64,000 bases of DNA from Psoroptes ovis (Eukaryota > Arthropoda > Arachnida > Sarcoptiformes > Psoroptidae), in contig PQWQ01000005.1 in the NCBI GenBank assembly GCA_002943765.1, positions 1,550,001 to 1,614,000 of the forward strand, in the 5' to 3' direction. A program made the translations under genes and the position numbers. A model generated the notes under the pieces. It saw nothing but the letters and a program-made list of their open reading frames with translations. It was not told where the DNA came from and did not search any database. Numbering within the stretch: position 1 is the first letter of the stretch; each line of letters begins with the position of its first letter. Below, one piece after another: positions 12,743 through 25,813 of the stretch.

Positions 12743-14034
12743 ATGTCATCTAATTCACTTTTGCTAATAATCATTGCAATTGCAATGAATTTAGCGTTGA
12801 TCGTTCGATCACAACCTGTAAATCAAAATCGACCAACATTACGTGGTTTAACTGTGTTGGTATGTTTGATTATTTTTAAAAATGAATTATTTGAAGTATA
12901 ATCAATTCGTTCTTCGAATAAAGCGACCACCGTTTGTTGAAAAAGATTTAAATGGCAAATTGACTGGCTATTTTGTCGATCTATTGGATGAAATATCACA
13001 AATTGGTAATTTTAATTATACATTAATCGATTCTGGTAATCAAGATCAAACAAATGATGGTTTTCAAAGTCGTCCAACTGGTTTAGTAAATGAAATTTAT
13101 CGTAGTGTAAGTAGTTTTAAGATTAATTTTTGTAATTTTTGAAATTGGTCATCTCGATTTCATGTTCTTCATTAGCGTTATGATTTTGCCATCGCTGATT
13201 ACCTCTATCGTACAGCAAGCCAACAACGTTATGTTGATTTCAGTGATTCATATATGGAATCAAATTTAACTGCATTAATACACAAAGATCGTTTATTACA
13301 TAATAATATTAAAACAATTGATGATTTATTGGATCAACGTACAAAAATGCCACCAGTAATACCTGTTAATACAATGAATTATAATCAACAACAACAACAG
13401 CAACAGCATCAAATGAATCACCAACAACAACATCAATCTCATCAACAATTACAGCCAGAAGAAATTATTCAATTAGGTACGATCAGACAAATTTATCGTG
13501 ATCTAAGTGTCGGTACTGATCCATTAAGTCGTCGTATTTATGAACAATTACACAATAATCCTGGCAACATGGCTGAATCAAGACAGATTGGTATTGAAAG
13601 AGCATTGAAAACACCATATGCATTCATACAGGTAATTAAATCGATTCTTGATTAATAATTGAATTAGAAAATTATCAAATAAATAAATTGATTTTCAAAA
13701 AACACTTTAGGAAAGTATCAATAATGAATTAGCAATGGATGAACATTGTGAATTAACACAAATAAAATTTGAATCAAAAAATTTACCATCAACTAATAAT
13801 GATATACATTATGAATATGGTATTATTGGACAAAAATATTCAACACATTTAGAGATAATGAATCGTGCTATACGTGAGCTGAAAGCAAATGGCCGTCTTG
13901 AACAATTAAAACAACGTTATTGGAATCGTAAATGTAATGATGGTTATAATAATTTTAAACATCAATTTCAATATTATTTAACCATAATGACAACATTATT
14001 TTCATTATCATTATCATTATTTATTCTAAGTTAA
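12743..14034 (+). CDS. Pore-less ionotropic-receptor-like ligand-binding protein A
   Basis: Exons 12743-12859, 12924-13106, 13176-13631 and 13711-14034 give 359 residues. Residues 1-23 form a signal peptide. An iGluR-type S1 lobe follows: RPPFVEKDLNGKLTGYFVDL, then RYDFAIAD and YVDFSDSYM. The same exon runs on without interruption through IKTIDDLLDQ and a Gln/His-rich loop into S2, so the M1, pore loop, M2 and M3 segments of a channel are truly absent. S2 keeps PYAFIQES (Glu about 253, the agonist alpha-amine position), Cys 265 and Cys 327 (the usual S2 disulfide pair) and the terminal NGRLEQLKQRYW helix. The S1 position that is Arg in glutamate-binding receptors is Gln. The last ~20 residues are hydrophobic after a small-residue CNDG stretch, suggesting a GPI anchor. 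A close relative lies 1.5 kb downstream. Ligand and role are unknown; extracellular chemosensory or neuromodulator binding is inference. Confidence 0.82.
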
Positions 14035-15576
14035 ATTTGAAATCGATCATAATCCAAATGCAAAATACACACATTCGAAGCCATTTAATAGATTTAGTCG
14101 AATATAAATATAAATAAGTAGTGTCAAATATTATAACAATGTTTAACTCATCAATAATCATCAATTGCCATTGATCGACACCATTAACATCCATCAAATA
14201 CTCATCATCGAAAAAAAACCTAAGAAAAAAACCAAAAAAAAAAAAAAGCCAAAATCATCATCCATCTAACAACAAGTTGATTCAACCAATAAACAACAAC
14301 CATGACCATTCATTCATCCTCAGATCATTCAAATAGTTTTAGAACCAAAAAACATCGCATCAAAATTATCATATATTTTTTGAATACACTCATCCAACCC
14401 TGCTTCAAAATCTAATCGACCCTCAAATAATCCAGTGCCAAATGATAATAATCAGATAATAATAACTATGAAATATATTAATCAATATATTCGCACAACA
14501 ACAGATTCATTTCAAATAAGCACAAGTTTGAAAATTAGTAATCAAATTAGCTTTAGCCATGATTCATTGTCATGCATAAATTATTGAATGATGATTGAAA
14601 ATCTTTCTTTTTCGCTGTAAATATTATTATTATTTGAAGCTCATTACAAAAATATATATTCAAAGATGATTAATTAAACCTCAATGATGAATTGATTAAA
14701 TGCTTCAGAAACAATTTGCAATCATAAAAAAAATCGAAATAATCTATAAACAATGGTCAAGATACTCAGGTTTAGCATCAATCAGTCAATCTAATCAATC
14801 AAATTTCAATCAAATCAATGCCTGAAAACGTCTGAAGCATTTTTAGAAAAAAAATTTTCATGTTGTCCACATTATTATTTGCATCGACGAATCTAATGTT
14901 TATTCATTCAAATCTTCCATATTTAAAAAAAAACTCAAACAATGAAAAAATGAAGCAAAACACGACAATTTGAAACAATTAATTAACATCGCTGTTCACA
15001 ATTAGAATATTCATTCAAATACAACAGTTATTACTCGAATAAATCAGAAATATTTTTTTTGAATTAATCCATTCAAAAAACAATATGATGATGATGAAAA
15101 AAAAACAAATGAAATCATAAACAAGTCATATATGCTTGCCATTTGCACCATATTGAATATAATATAAAAAATTATCTTTGAATTTTCATTATTTTTCAAA
15201 TACAAAAAGTAGAATGATTCATTTTTTTTCTTTTGTTTTCATTTGTTTGTCACATTTTATTCTCAAGATGAAAAAAAAATTTAATAAAATGATCATGATT
15301 ATTAATTACTGATTAATTAATCCATTTGATTGGAGAATGATTGGAAAATAATTCAATTGATCAAGATTCAATTGTTGATATTGATTTCATGTTGTTGATT
15401 CATTCATTGAATGAATGTAGCCAATTGATTACCGACAATTTTTAATTGAATTCAATTGATTTCAATTGGAAACGCACTGAAATCCGTGAATCTGTTTTGA
15501 GGGTTTGGCATTTTCTATTTCTGTTGATTTTTGTCAATCTAACACTGATTTAATCATTAAAAAAAATTGTGTTTAT
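14035..15576. other. Spacer between the two LBD genes
   Basis: AT-rich spacer of about 1.5 kb with short A and T runs. No ORF, RNA gene or repeat family was recognised. It presumably holds the 3' end of gene A and the promoter of gene B. Confidence 0.55.
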
Positions 15577-17252
15577 ATGATGACATCTTATCGAACAATG
15601 ACCATGAAACTTATCCATAATAAGCTTTCAATGCTATCAATAATTATTATCATCGTTTTTACAATCATTAATAATTGTAAATGTGTGAATAAAATTGATT
15701 TGAACAATAATGATAATGAAGATGATGGCCATTGGATTGTTGATACATTTTTCATTGATAATGCGAAAAATTATGGTAATAATAATGATATTAATGATGA
15801 TAATCGACAAGCTTTACAAGAACATCAGCAGTATCAACAACAATTAAATGATGATAATCCAATGAATGAAAATAAATTGGTAACATTGAACGGAGTTACC
15901 GTATTGAATCCACCATTTATCTACAGTGAAAGTGGTCCATATCGTGGTTATTGTTTTGACATTATGAAAGAGCTCGCTAAGCGTCTAAAATTTCAATTTA
16001 CATTACGACAAAGTTATGATGGACAAATCGGATCAATTCGAACACATGATGGTGTATTTGGTGAAATAATGGAAAAGGTTTGTTTGAGTTTATTCAGATG
16101 AATTAAATTGATTCTGTTAAATCAAAATTAAAGTACGTAGATTTTGCTATCGGTGATATCAGTAGTAATTGGCTTAACACACCTAAAGAAGCAAAACTCA
16201 ATGACATAATCTTTACAAGACCAATTTATGTCTCGACGATGAAAGTTCTATTGACCAAACATTTGTATATTGAATTATTGAAACGCAAATATCGAAAATG
16301 TCAAAATGAACATCAAAGACAACAGGTGCATCAAGAATCGATACAAAATGATACAAAAATTCAATCAATCATTGAGCTTGAATGTGAACAAATATTGAAC
16401 AATAAATTCTTGAATCAGAATAATGAAAACGATAAAGACCATGAATTCAATGATATGAATGAATTTTATGATTTTGATGATTATGGAAATGATTATGAAT
16501 TACCATTGCTTACCATTGATGATGTATTTGAATATCATGATTTGATACGTGTTATATTTAGAAATAGTGCCGTACATCGATTTTATTCGACAATCAATAT
16601 TGATTATCTCAATAATTTAATCATTATTGAACGTTCATCGCTATCAGCATTATTACAACGAATTGAAAAACATGAACAAAATTATATACTAATAGATGAA
16701 TCAAAATTTGTTGATTATTTTGTCGATAACAATAATTGTCTTTACACCAGCATCGATGTAACACAAAGACAACGATATTTTCATCATAAAATGAGTCAAC
16801 ATTATTCATTGATCAATCCTAAACATTTGAATAATTTTTCAAATGTCTATATTGATAATAATGATGAGCAAAATCAAATGATGTTCGACAATAACTTTAA
16901 TGCTACAACAAGATATTATCATCAACAACATCAACAATTGGCAATACGCAAAGAAGAATTGTTTCGAAACAACATTGCAATTGCATTCTCGAGCAAATTA
17001 ACTGATCAATCGCTTTCATTGTGGCCACAAAAATTCGATACCATTCTTGAACAATTAGATAATGAAGGCATTCTCGAACAATTGCGACGTAAACATTGGC
17101 TCAAGAATTGTCGTCATGATGGACGGCAACGTAAATTAATGGCATTATCATCATCATCATCATCCTTGCTATCACAAATTTCATCATTTATCAGTATTAT
17201 GCTCATAAATTATATCGTCATAATGATTAGCTCAACATTATTACAAGCATAA
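15577..17252 (+). CDS. Pore-less ionotropic-receptor-like ligand-binding protein B
   Basis: Exons 15577-16077 and 16134-17252 give 539 residues from the first ATG; ATGs at 15598 and 15604 are alternatives just before the hydrophobic signal segment (LSIIIIIVFTI). After an Asn/Asp-rich stretch, LNGVTVLNPPFIY and YRGYCFDIMKELAKRL match the S1 start of neighbour A, followed by YVDFAIGD. The second exon is continuous from S1 into S2, so no channel segments can be hidden in an intron. An acidic/Gln-rich insertion of about 80 residues replaces the membrane core. S2 shows LLTIDDVFEYHDLIRV, NYILIDES (Glu about 356), Cys 369 and Cys 493, and EGILEQLRRKHW. The S1 Arg position aligns with Lys. The final ~29 residues form a hydrophobic tail, again GPI-like. 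It is much more diverged than A; function unknown. Confidence 0.75.
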
Positions 17253-17556
17253 TTTTTCATTTCATAAAAAAATATTGAATTCAATCAATAAAGCTTCAGG
17301 AAAAGATTTGATTTTGATTTAAAATGCAAGGCAGAAGATGGTAGCATCTTAGTTTTGATTTCAGCCACTTTAAATATTTTTTAAATTTTCAAAAATCTTA
17401 AAATCATTGGGCTAATTGATGCATTGAATGCATAATCAACAGATTAAGGATCAAAAATGACAAAATAATGTTTCGATTACCAACAAACATATACATTTTA
17501 TTTCTATTTTCTCACATAAATATAATTTAAATAAAAAATACAGTGTCCGTTTTTGA
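17253..17556. other. Convergent 3' region, LBD gene B and Chk1
   Basis: A 304-bp AT-rich gap between the stop codons of two convergent genes. AATAAA-like sequence near 17288 could be the polyadenylation signal of gene B. Nothing else was seen. Confidence 0.5.
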
Positions 17557-19148
17557 TCATAATTCATCATATTGGAGATCATATATTGATTGTTGCGGTG
17601 GTCGTATAATTGATTTCAATAAATTTTTTATCATTAAAAATTGTCTTTTAAATTCAATACCATCACCTTTGGCTAAACGAAAATCGACTAAAATTCTTTC
17701 ATTTGACATATCATTTACAAATGAACGAAATATCAATGGTATACGTAAATTATTACACTCTATTTTATAATGTCCAATCGATTGCCGTTTCCATGTCCAT
17801 TGTAAATCTTCAAATGATTGTTCCAATAATCGAATTGTTGTATGAAAATTTTTATTCGACATAAATCTAGTCATACGACGTACAATACGAAAATATAATG
17901 TCATTTCAGGTGGTGTACAGCCTTGTGATCCTTTACCAAATATTTCCATTTGTGTTTGTGTCGATAAAAACATATCTTGTATACGATTTGGCTGTGAATA
18001 TGATATCCAATTATTATTATCATTATTATCACTATCGACTACATTATTATTATTTTCTTGATCACAATTATCGTCAATAAATTGATTATTGGTGGTTATT
18101 CTTTGTGGTTGAGATGCAAAACCATTGGTCACATTGTTGTTGATGCTTGATAAACGTTTCTTATATGTTGGTGATCGTTTCACATTTTGCTCATTGTTAT
18201 TCGTAAAATTTAAATATGCACGATGTTTACGTATACGTTCAATTCGTGCACGTTTATCTGGATTCGGTTCTAGAATTGTTTTCAACAATGAAATCGTTAT
18301 CGTATCGATCTTGTGCCATGGATTCATATGTAAACTATAATGGCTTTTAATCCATTTTTGATATTCTTCATTTTTATTCGTCGCTTCTAACCATGGTAGT
18401 TCACCGGTTAACATTGCCACTAAAATTATACCACAGCTCCATCTGCCAAATAGAAGATAGATCAGAAATTTGAATTCAAAAATAAATGATTAAAATATAT
18501 TTACATGTCTAATGGTTCAGCATGATGTGGTCGATTTTGTAACACTTCAGGAGCCATATATGGTATTGAACCACAAAGCTGATTCAGTAATCGCTCTTTA
18601 CCTTGATGTCTAAACAATGTGGCCATACCGAAATCGGCAATTTTTAAACAATTATTTTTATCTAACAACAGATTTTCTGGTTTCAAATCACGATGAACAA
18701 TACCACGTTTATGTAAATATTCTATACCATTCAGTAATTGTATGAATATTTTACCAACTTTCTGACGATCCATACCAATATCAGGTTCAATATGTTCAAA
18801 TAGCTCACCATTTTGTGCATATTCTAAAAAAATATATTCAATTTTCGATTCATCATCACGTCTTTGTCCATAAAAATTAATAATATTTTCATGACGAATA
18901 TTTTTGTGGATACAAATTTCTTTTTTTACTTGTTTATCTTGTTCTTCACTATTTATTGCCAATACTTTGACAGCTACCATATCATGACTATCTTTATTCA
19001 TCAATAATTTTACCCTATCAAATTGTCAAAAATTCAATTAAAATCACAATTTTCACTTAAAATATTACCGAAAAAAAACTTACTCTCCAAAGCGGCCTTC
19101 GCCCAGGGTATCGAGCAGTATCCAACCTTTAACGAATTCGGTTGTCAT
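17557..19148 (-). CDS. Chk1: Checkpoint kinase Chk1 (Drosophila grapes), three exons
   Basis: DNA-damage and replication checkpoint Ser/Thr kinase, activated by ATR. Exons are 19084-19148, 18505-19014 and 17557-18442, giving 486 residues (human 476). The kinase domain has LGEGRFGE, the ATP Lys 38, Glu 54, HRDLKPEN with Asp 131, and DFG at 149-151. The Chk1-typical HIEPDIGM, HRDLKPENLLLD, LCGSIPYMAPEVL, HAEPLD and WSCGII are all present. A low-complexity linker contains SQ/TQ dipeptides (SYSQP, STQTQ, KGSQG), candidate ATR sites. The C-terminal KA1-like regulatory domain has the CM1 core RMTRFMS and the CM2 core ILVDFRLAKGDGIEFKR. The promoter element CAGATGGCG lies about 165 bp upstream. Identity is certain. 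Confidence 0.96.
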
Positions 19149-19307
19149 TTTATTTAATTGTTGAAATTTCTTAAAATTTATTTAAAAATAATTTAAAAAC
19201 CGTTTGAAAAAATAAATGAAAATAAATAAAAACAGAAGAAATGACAGAAATTCATTTTCAACTTGTTGATATTTTGATATTAAGCTCCTCCCCTTTTTGC
19301 AGACAGC

Positions 19308-19320
19308 TGCGCCATCTGTT
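19308..19320 (-). promoter_or_regulatory. Recurrent CAGATGGCG promoter element, Chk1 copy
   Basis: On the minus strand the sequence reads AACAGATGGCGC, about 160-172 bp upstream of the Chk1 ATG. The same core recurs upstream of TRMT2A, LAMTOR5 and the LHPP pair. The factor is unknown; the core contains a YY1/Pho-like GCCAT and resembles insect CTCF cores. Confidence 0.45.
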
Positions 19321-19360
19321 ACCGATAAAATCAATCACTTAAAAATTTCAAATAACCTCA

Positions 19361-21884
19361 TCACCTGCCCAAAGGACCTTTATTGGTTGTTGTTGTTGAC
19401 CATTGTATCGGTAATATTCCGGTCATTAATCTTTGATTTACATATGGTTTACGTAATGATGATGGTGATCGGCTAACATTGGATGCTCTTGACATTGTTG
19501 TCGGTGATGGTGATCTTGAAGATGTTCGATATCTTGATGATGGTCGCCGATGATGCCTTGGTGAATACGATGAGGAAGGTGATCCAATCCTTGATGATGG
19601 CCGGTCATAATCTGATTTTCTTTTGATTTTTGATCTGGTGAAATACTTGAAAATTGATCGATAAACATTCGATTGTAATCGAAATTGGCGACGTGTAGGT
19701 GAATATTGTTCATTTTGTAACATGTCGCGCCAAATCGATGGATCCATCGCTTGTTCCGGCAAGGGTGGCAATGCAAATTTTCGATCATCAGGATTTGATA
19801 ATTTATGTGAACAATATTTACAATAAATCACAATTATAATTATTATAATAATGACAACAGCAATGGCGATCATAATCAGCCATTTTAAGTGAATGACCTC
19901 AAAAAATTCATATGGTAACCAATAATTTTGATTCGGAAATGTTGGATCAAAATTAATTTGAGATAATGTTTGATTCAGTAACCATTGATCCACCGGGGAA
20001 CATTGACGAAATATATAACGATCAAAATCATTTGTCAGCGATGGTTCATTCAATAATGAACGATATAATTTTGCAGTGTTTTTATCGATTTCATTTAAAT
20101 CAATAGATCCTTGATCATAATAAGTGCTCGAACAATAAAAATATTGTCTAAATAATAAACGACGACATCGTCGAGTGGAACGTAATACATTCGTTAGCCA
20201 ATCTTGATTTGATTTCAAATCAAATATGAACATGAAATATCCGATCAACAAATGAAGTTTATTATCGATTAAAAATAATCCATTGATATATGGTATTTGT
20301 AGGAATTTTTCAGTTTTCTTCAGATGAAATTTCAAATTCGTTGCATTCATCAGCGAAGATACATATATTTTGAGCTAAATTGAATTAAAATTCATCATTA
20401 AATGATGAAACATTAAAAAAAATCTCACCATTATTTCATCATTATGATTCACAATCAGCCAAAGATTATATCGTTGATCTTTTATAGTCAATAGACCAGA
20501 TATGAGATCAAATTTTGTTGAATTACTTGTTTCATCACGGAATTCAATGGATTTCATCAACAATACCTCTTTAGATTGATTCTTTAGAGCTGAAATTGAA
20601 GAAAATGATCCATTTTTTATATTTATCAATGATAATTGTAAATTATTTGGTATTGATGTGTTGTAACCGATTAATAATAACTCATTATCGTTAGAAGATT
20701 TCAATGGTATGACCATCCGGACATGAAAACTCAAATCGGCTAAATATTTAAATCGATTCTGATCATTTAACGCTGTCAAATCAAAACCTTGTTCATTTTC
20801 ATGTTTACGATACAATAACAGCCATCTACCTTGAAATATTAGATATGATTTCAATCGTTTATGATAATAAATTGCATCAATTAATGGTGATAAACATGGA
20901 TTCGTTGGACAATCGAATAATAATTGTAATGGTATTCGTGGAAATGTCAAATCATTCACCACCATTGATTGTTTTCCATGATTACAATTAAGGCAAACGA
21001 ATTTTGATATGAAATAATTGGATCGAAATAAATAAAGCTGAATCGAAGATGATGATTGCCAATTGTTTGTTTTATAAAATCCATCATAGTTCGTGTCATC
21101 TAATTCAATTTTTACTGAAATGGCAGCAAAAATAAAAATATTGAAATAAAATATCGCGAATCATCAATGACTTACACTTATGTTTATCATCACTGCCGAT
21201 CACTGCATATGATATGAAATCATAATTATTATCATTGAATAGTAAGAAAAATGATGGAAATTTTGTGATCAAAGATGCCGATGTTGATCGTTGATATGAC
21301 CAAAATAAGCTTATTGAACGTAATTTCAGTAGCAAATGTTTATCAGAAAATATAAATCGTAATAACTCATTGAAATTTATTTTCAAATATTCAACATTGA
21401 TCGATGCAGTAATTGATCGCAGTTCGGGTATTTGTTGAATAAAAAATTCTTGATCTTGATCATCATTATCAGCATCAGTATGAAAAGGTATGTAATAAAC
21501 AACGTCAACAATTATGAATATTAATTTATAATTCGATGGATTTCGAAGAAATTTTTGACATAATAAATGACCGATTTGATAACAGATTGAATTTTTTGCC
21601 ATTAATTTTGGCATAAAACTCATTGAAATCGATTGCCAACATTCAAATGTACATTCACCATCATTATTAACATCATGACCATCATTGAAATATACTAGGA
21701 AACCATATTCATTTAGATCGATAATCAGATAAATTTTACCATAAAAATAATTATGGGACATTGAATTTTGTCGTAAACATTTGGGTAATTTATTTTGGTC
21801 ACTCACGAATGATTCCTGTTGATTGTTACAGTTACAGATGATTGATGTGAGGATCATCAATCGAATTATTTGACTGGTGATCAT
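19361..21884 (-). CDS. Unrecognised single-pass type I membrane protein
   Basis: Exons 21176-21884, 20429-21114 and 19361-20374 join in frame to 802 residues. The start is at the first ATG and opens a signal peptide (hydrophobic up to CNCNN, about residue 20). The ectodomain of about 600 residues holds scattered cysteines, including a CLNCNH pair. One membrane span lies at about 631-653 (WLIMIAIAVV then an Ile/Val run), followed by a CKYC juxtamembrane motif. The cytoplasmic tail of about 150 residues is Ser/Arg/Pro-rich with many SPxR/RSPSP sites, likely phosphorylated. The ectodomain recalls repeat or beta-propeller adhesion receptors (for example VDAIYYHKRLKSYLIF-like strands), but I could not assign a family. 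It lies between Chk1 and the ENT gene on the same strand. Confidence 0.75.
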
Positions 21885-22182
21885 TATTCAAAGATTATCG
21901 TTTGAATAATTCATTTGTAACGGGCATTTGATTACATTCGATTCAATTGTTTTGATTAAAATCATTTACTTTTATTATAATTATGCATCAAATATAATTA
22001 TTATTATATATTATAAAATATGAAAAAAATAAAAATAAAAATAAAAAATAGAATTTTTTTTTTTGGACAAATTATTATTATATTTATAAAATGATTAAAA
22101 TGTTTAAAATGAGCAAAAATATTTTAGTTAGTTTCGATAGAACTTCATCAATTGAATAATGATGATGATATTGATAATTGAA

Positions 22183-25100
22183 TTATTTTTGATAACGTAA
22201 TACCCATACAAGTATTGTTGAAAAATTTACACCACAAAATATGCCCAAAATTAATGAAGCAGCAGCCATCATACCAGCAAGACCGGCATATTTTTTACTT
22301 GGTGCCGATATTGATGCATACATCATTGATAATGAACTATAATAACCGGAACTGAATGCCATCAATACACTACCGAATAAATATAAATTATCTGATTGTA
22401 TCAAAACTGGCCATGTTCTTTTCGTTGGTGCATAATTACAGAGCATAAAAAATGGTATAAATAAAAATCGTAAAGTAATCGGTACCCATAAACGATCAGG
22501 ACCAGGGAACATAACACAAGCTGGTGCTATATTGCCGATCAATGCAAAAACATTGAAAACTAGGAAACAACAGACGGCAACATAAAATTTATCGGTCCAT
22601 TCTTTTATGAATAAATATTCTGGATCAATTGGACGTATATTAGATTGTATGACGGGGAACGTAGATAATGTAACGAAAAATACTAAAAATACATTCAAAC
22701 ATTGATGCTTCACAGATTTGAATACATAATTCAACAATTCAGATTTTGTCATTTCGTCTGGATTTTGTGGCTTATTTTTTGATTTATCTGACGATTTTGC
22801 ATTATCCATACATGAGCTTGATGCTGGTGTTGATGTTGTTGTTGTTGAGGATGATGAACCAATCAAAAGTGTTTCATTTTCAGTTGATTTCAATGCTTTT
22901 GTTTTCATTTCAATATCTGTTGTAGAATCATTGTCATTTGATGATTGTTGATGCAAATAATATTGAAAAAATTTCTAATTCAAATTATAATTGGACATAA
23001 ATTCAGAATTAAATTTTTTGGAGAAAAAAAAATCCAAACAAATTACTTACATTACGGCGCAACATTAAAAATGATATGAATGCGAAAATCAAAATAATGA
23101 TTGCAGATGAAAAGAAATAAACGGCAGCAATGCGTTTATCTGGAGACAATGCTATCGTTATAATATTCATTATTGCCGTAAATGTACCGCAAATATTTGT
23201 ACCGGTTATAATTGCATTTGTATAACGCATCGGTAATCGTGAACCAAGACCATAAAATGAATTTTGATAAATTGCATTAAAACTATTCAAAATGACTACA
23301 GTGGCCATCGTTAAATAGAAAAATATCGACATCCAATTACTCGTATCGATTAATGCTAATATAACGGTTATTATTATGAATATCAATTCAATGAATATAG
23401 CAGCCAAGATTCTTATGGTAAGACCTTTAGATACTTCATCTTTTTTTCTAATGAAAAAAGAGAAAAAAAAAATATCGAGTTTAAAGCATTTTCGATGGCG
23501 AATCGATTCGAATAAACAAACCCGAATCCACAAGTGAAATTGAAAAAATTGAACAAAACATTTGGCACTTGAGCTGCTATTCCAAGATTGCTTAAGAAAT
23601 ATTCTTTATATTCTGATTCAACAATTGTACCATTTTGAAATCGATGCGTTAATTTATAATCAGTGAAATACTGCAAGAAAAAATGGCGAGAAATATAAAT
23701 TAAACATTTTAAAAATTTAAATAAAATAATCAAAAATAATCAAAATCATACCTCTGCTGCATTGATAAACATATTCCATGGCATTAGAATAGCTATACCA
23801 TGTAATATAAATATAATATGTACTAATTGATACCAATCACGAGGTGCGTGTTCATCTAATTGTGCTTTCTCGTAATCAAGTATCGTTGGTAGATCATCAT
23901 CTTTCTTTTTATCATCCTTATCCATATTGTCAACGATATTATTATGACCATTCAAAACATTGACCATCGATGTTGCTTGTTGTTGTTGTTTATTATCAAT
24001 GATTGCTTGATTTTCTATTGATTCGAGGAAGAAAAAAAATATATTTTAAATAAATTAAATATGAAAAATTGTAAATATAATTAATTAATCAATTTAAATC
24101 AATAATAAAATAATTTACAAGTTGGTACTATTCAATAAATAGTTTTAGAAAAAGGATTGAAAATATTTGAAATATTTAATTTTTTTTTTCAAATATTTTT
24201 ACATTCATTGGATTTGCGCCACCTTTAATGGAAATTTAAATTTGAAATTGTGAAAATTGTAATTATAATCATCATGATCATTAAATCACTTGTCACCAAT
24301 CAAATATTTGTTTGTTTGTTTTTTTAACAATTTTTTTTCTGGTTTTTCTTGCCACTTGTTTTATTTTTCATTCAACATTTCATTTGGCAGATGACTATGA
24401 TTAGTATTGCCATGTAGATAATGATCATTGGAAAAATTAAATTTCGTATATATATATTTTTTTTTTTTTTTTTTTTTGATGAATAAATGACATTTGAAAC
24501 TTTTTCTTTTTTTTCAACCGAAAATTGTTATCATTCAAAGAAAAATTTGAGGGGGGGGGGGGAAATTGAATGTATCTATTGACATATTTGAAATTGAATC
24601 AATCAATCAATCAATTGATCAAATCGTAATTTTAAAAACATTAACCCTATTTGTGTTTGTTTGTTTGTTTATCTTTGTCAATGTTTGGTCAAAAAAAAAA
24701 ATTGATTTATTGCATATTTTTTTTCATTATTCAAAGGAATTTCGTGCATATATTTGCATAACAATGCTGAATCTGTAATTTGTATTGCTTGCTTCAATTT
24801 ATGGATTTATCACACAAAAATCGATCCGATCGATTGATAATTATAATCAGCTTTTGACCTTTTGAATCAACTAATTCAATAAACTTAAACCTTGTGACAA
24901 ACTGAATGATCAAAGTTGAATGACTGAATGATTGTTGGAAATTTGTCTTCGAAAAAAAAAAAAAAATTTGGTTGACACTAAGAGTGATCACTTTTTGTCA
25001 TATTAAAAGTCATTCAGTCATGATTTGTAATTATTTTATCTTTAATAGATTTGATTGAAATATTCATAATCATCATGATGTCATGAATATTTTAATCGAA

Positions 25101-25328
25101 GCTCTCAAACCTATGATATATTTTTCCCTCAATTTAAAATACACAGATAGACGATCATATTTGAATATCATCATTCATATGTTTATATCTAAACTTACCA
25201 TCATTTATATCTTCATCATCATTATCATCATCGATATAATCTAAATTATTTTCGATCATATTGATGTTTGATGTTCTATCATTATCATAAGCGGCTATTG
25301 TATCGTTTGTTTCTTCTTTATGAACCAT
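22183..25328 (-). CDS. Ent: Equilibrative nucleoside transporter (SLC29 family), five exons
   Basis: Facilitated transporter of nucleosides across the plasma or organelle membrane. Exons 25199-25328, 24014-24014 down to 23752, 23522-23670, 23051-23447 and 22183-22974 give 576 residues. The acidic N-terminus (~90 residues) leads into PRDWYQLVHIIF and the family signature LMPWNMFINAAEYFTDY in TM1. About eleven hydrophobic segments follow. The C-terminal half has CFLVFNVFALIGN, PGPDRLWVPITLRF and FIPFFMLCNYAP, closely matching SLC29A1. The large cytoplasmic loop between TM6 and TM7 is Ser/Thr-rich. Human ENT1 is 456 residues, the excess being tails and loop. The first intron is 1184 nt, against 74-81 nt for the others, and may hold regulatory sequence. 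The family is certain; which ENT paralogue is not. Confidence 0.93.
24457..24561. repeat. Poly(T) and poly(G) homopolymers in ENT intron 1
   Basis: A (TA)n-poly(T) tract at about 24450-24477 is followed at about 24550-24561 by a run of 12 G, the only such G tract in the window. Both are on the plus strand, within the first intron of the ENT gene. Confidence 0.7.
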
Positions 25329-25813
25329 CTTGATCGTTTGATTAATTTAATGATGATAATAATTTGAATATTTCGAATTTCGAATCACGAGGTTTTTCTT
25401 TCTCTCAAATGAATTTTGAAGCATATACACGTGGTTTCAATTTCTATTTTGCTATATATATGCGATGTGCTTATACATTAAGAACAGCATGTAAACTTAT
25501 GAATTATAACTGAAAATTTCAATTCGGTTTGAAATATGTTTGCCGTTTTGATTCGAATCACAATTCGGCAAGTTAATGTCTTTGTTGATGTTGTTGTTGC
25601 CAAATATAGAACAACATGGCTTGAAATATGAAGCTGAATAAACAAATAAACAATTGGATAGATTGTAGAGATAATCAAATGAGTTTATGAATGAATAGAT
25701 GAACAGAAAAAAAAATGTTTTCGCTGAATTGTCATTAGAGTTTGTTGTATTTTTCATTATATGAATGAATGAATACATGTTTACATATAAAATTTACATG
25801 ATCACTTTTGTTT

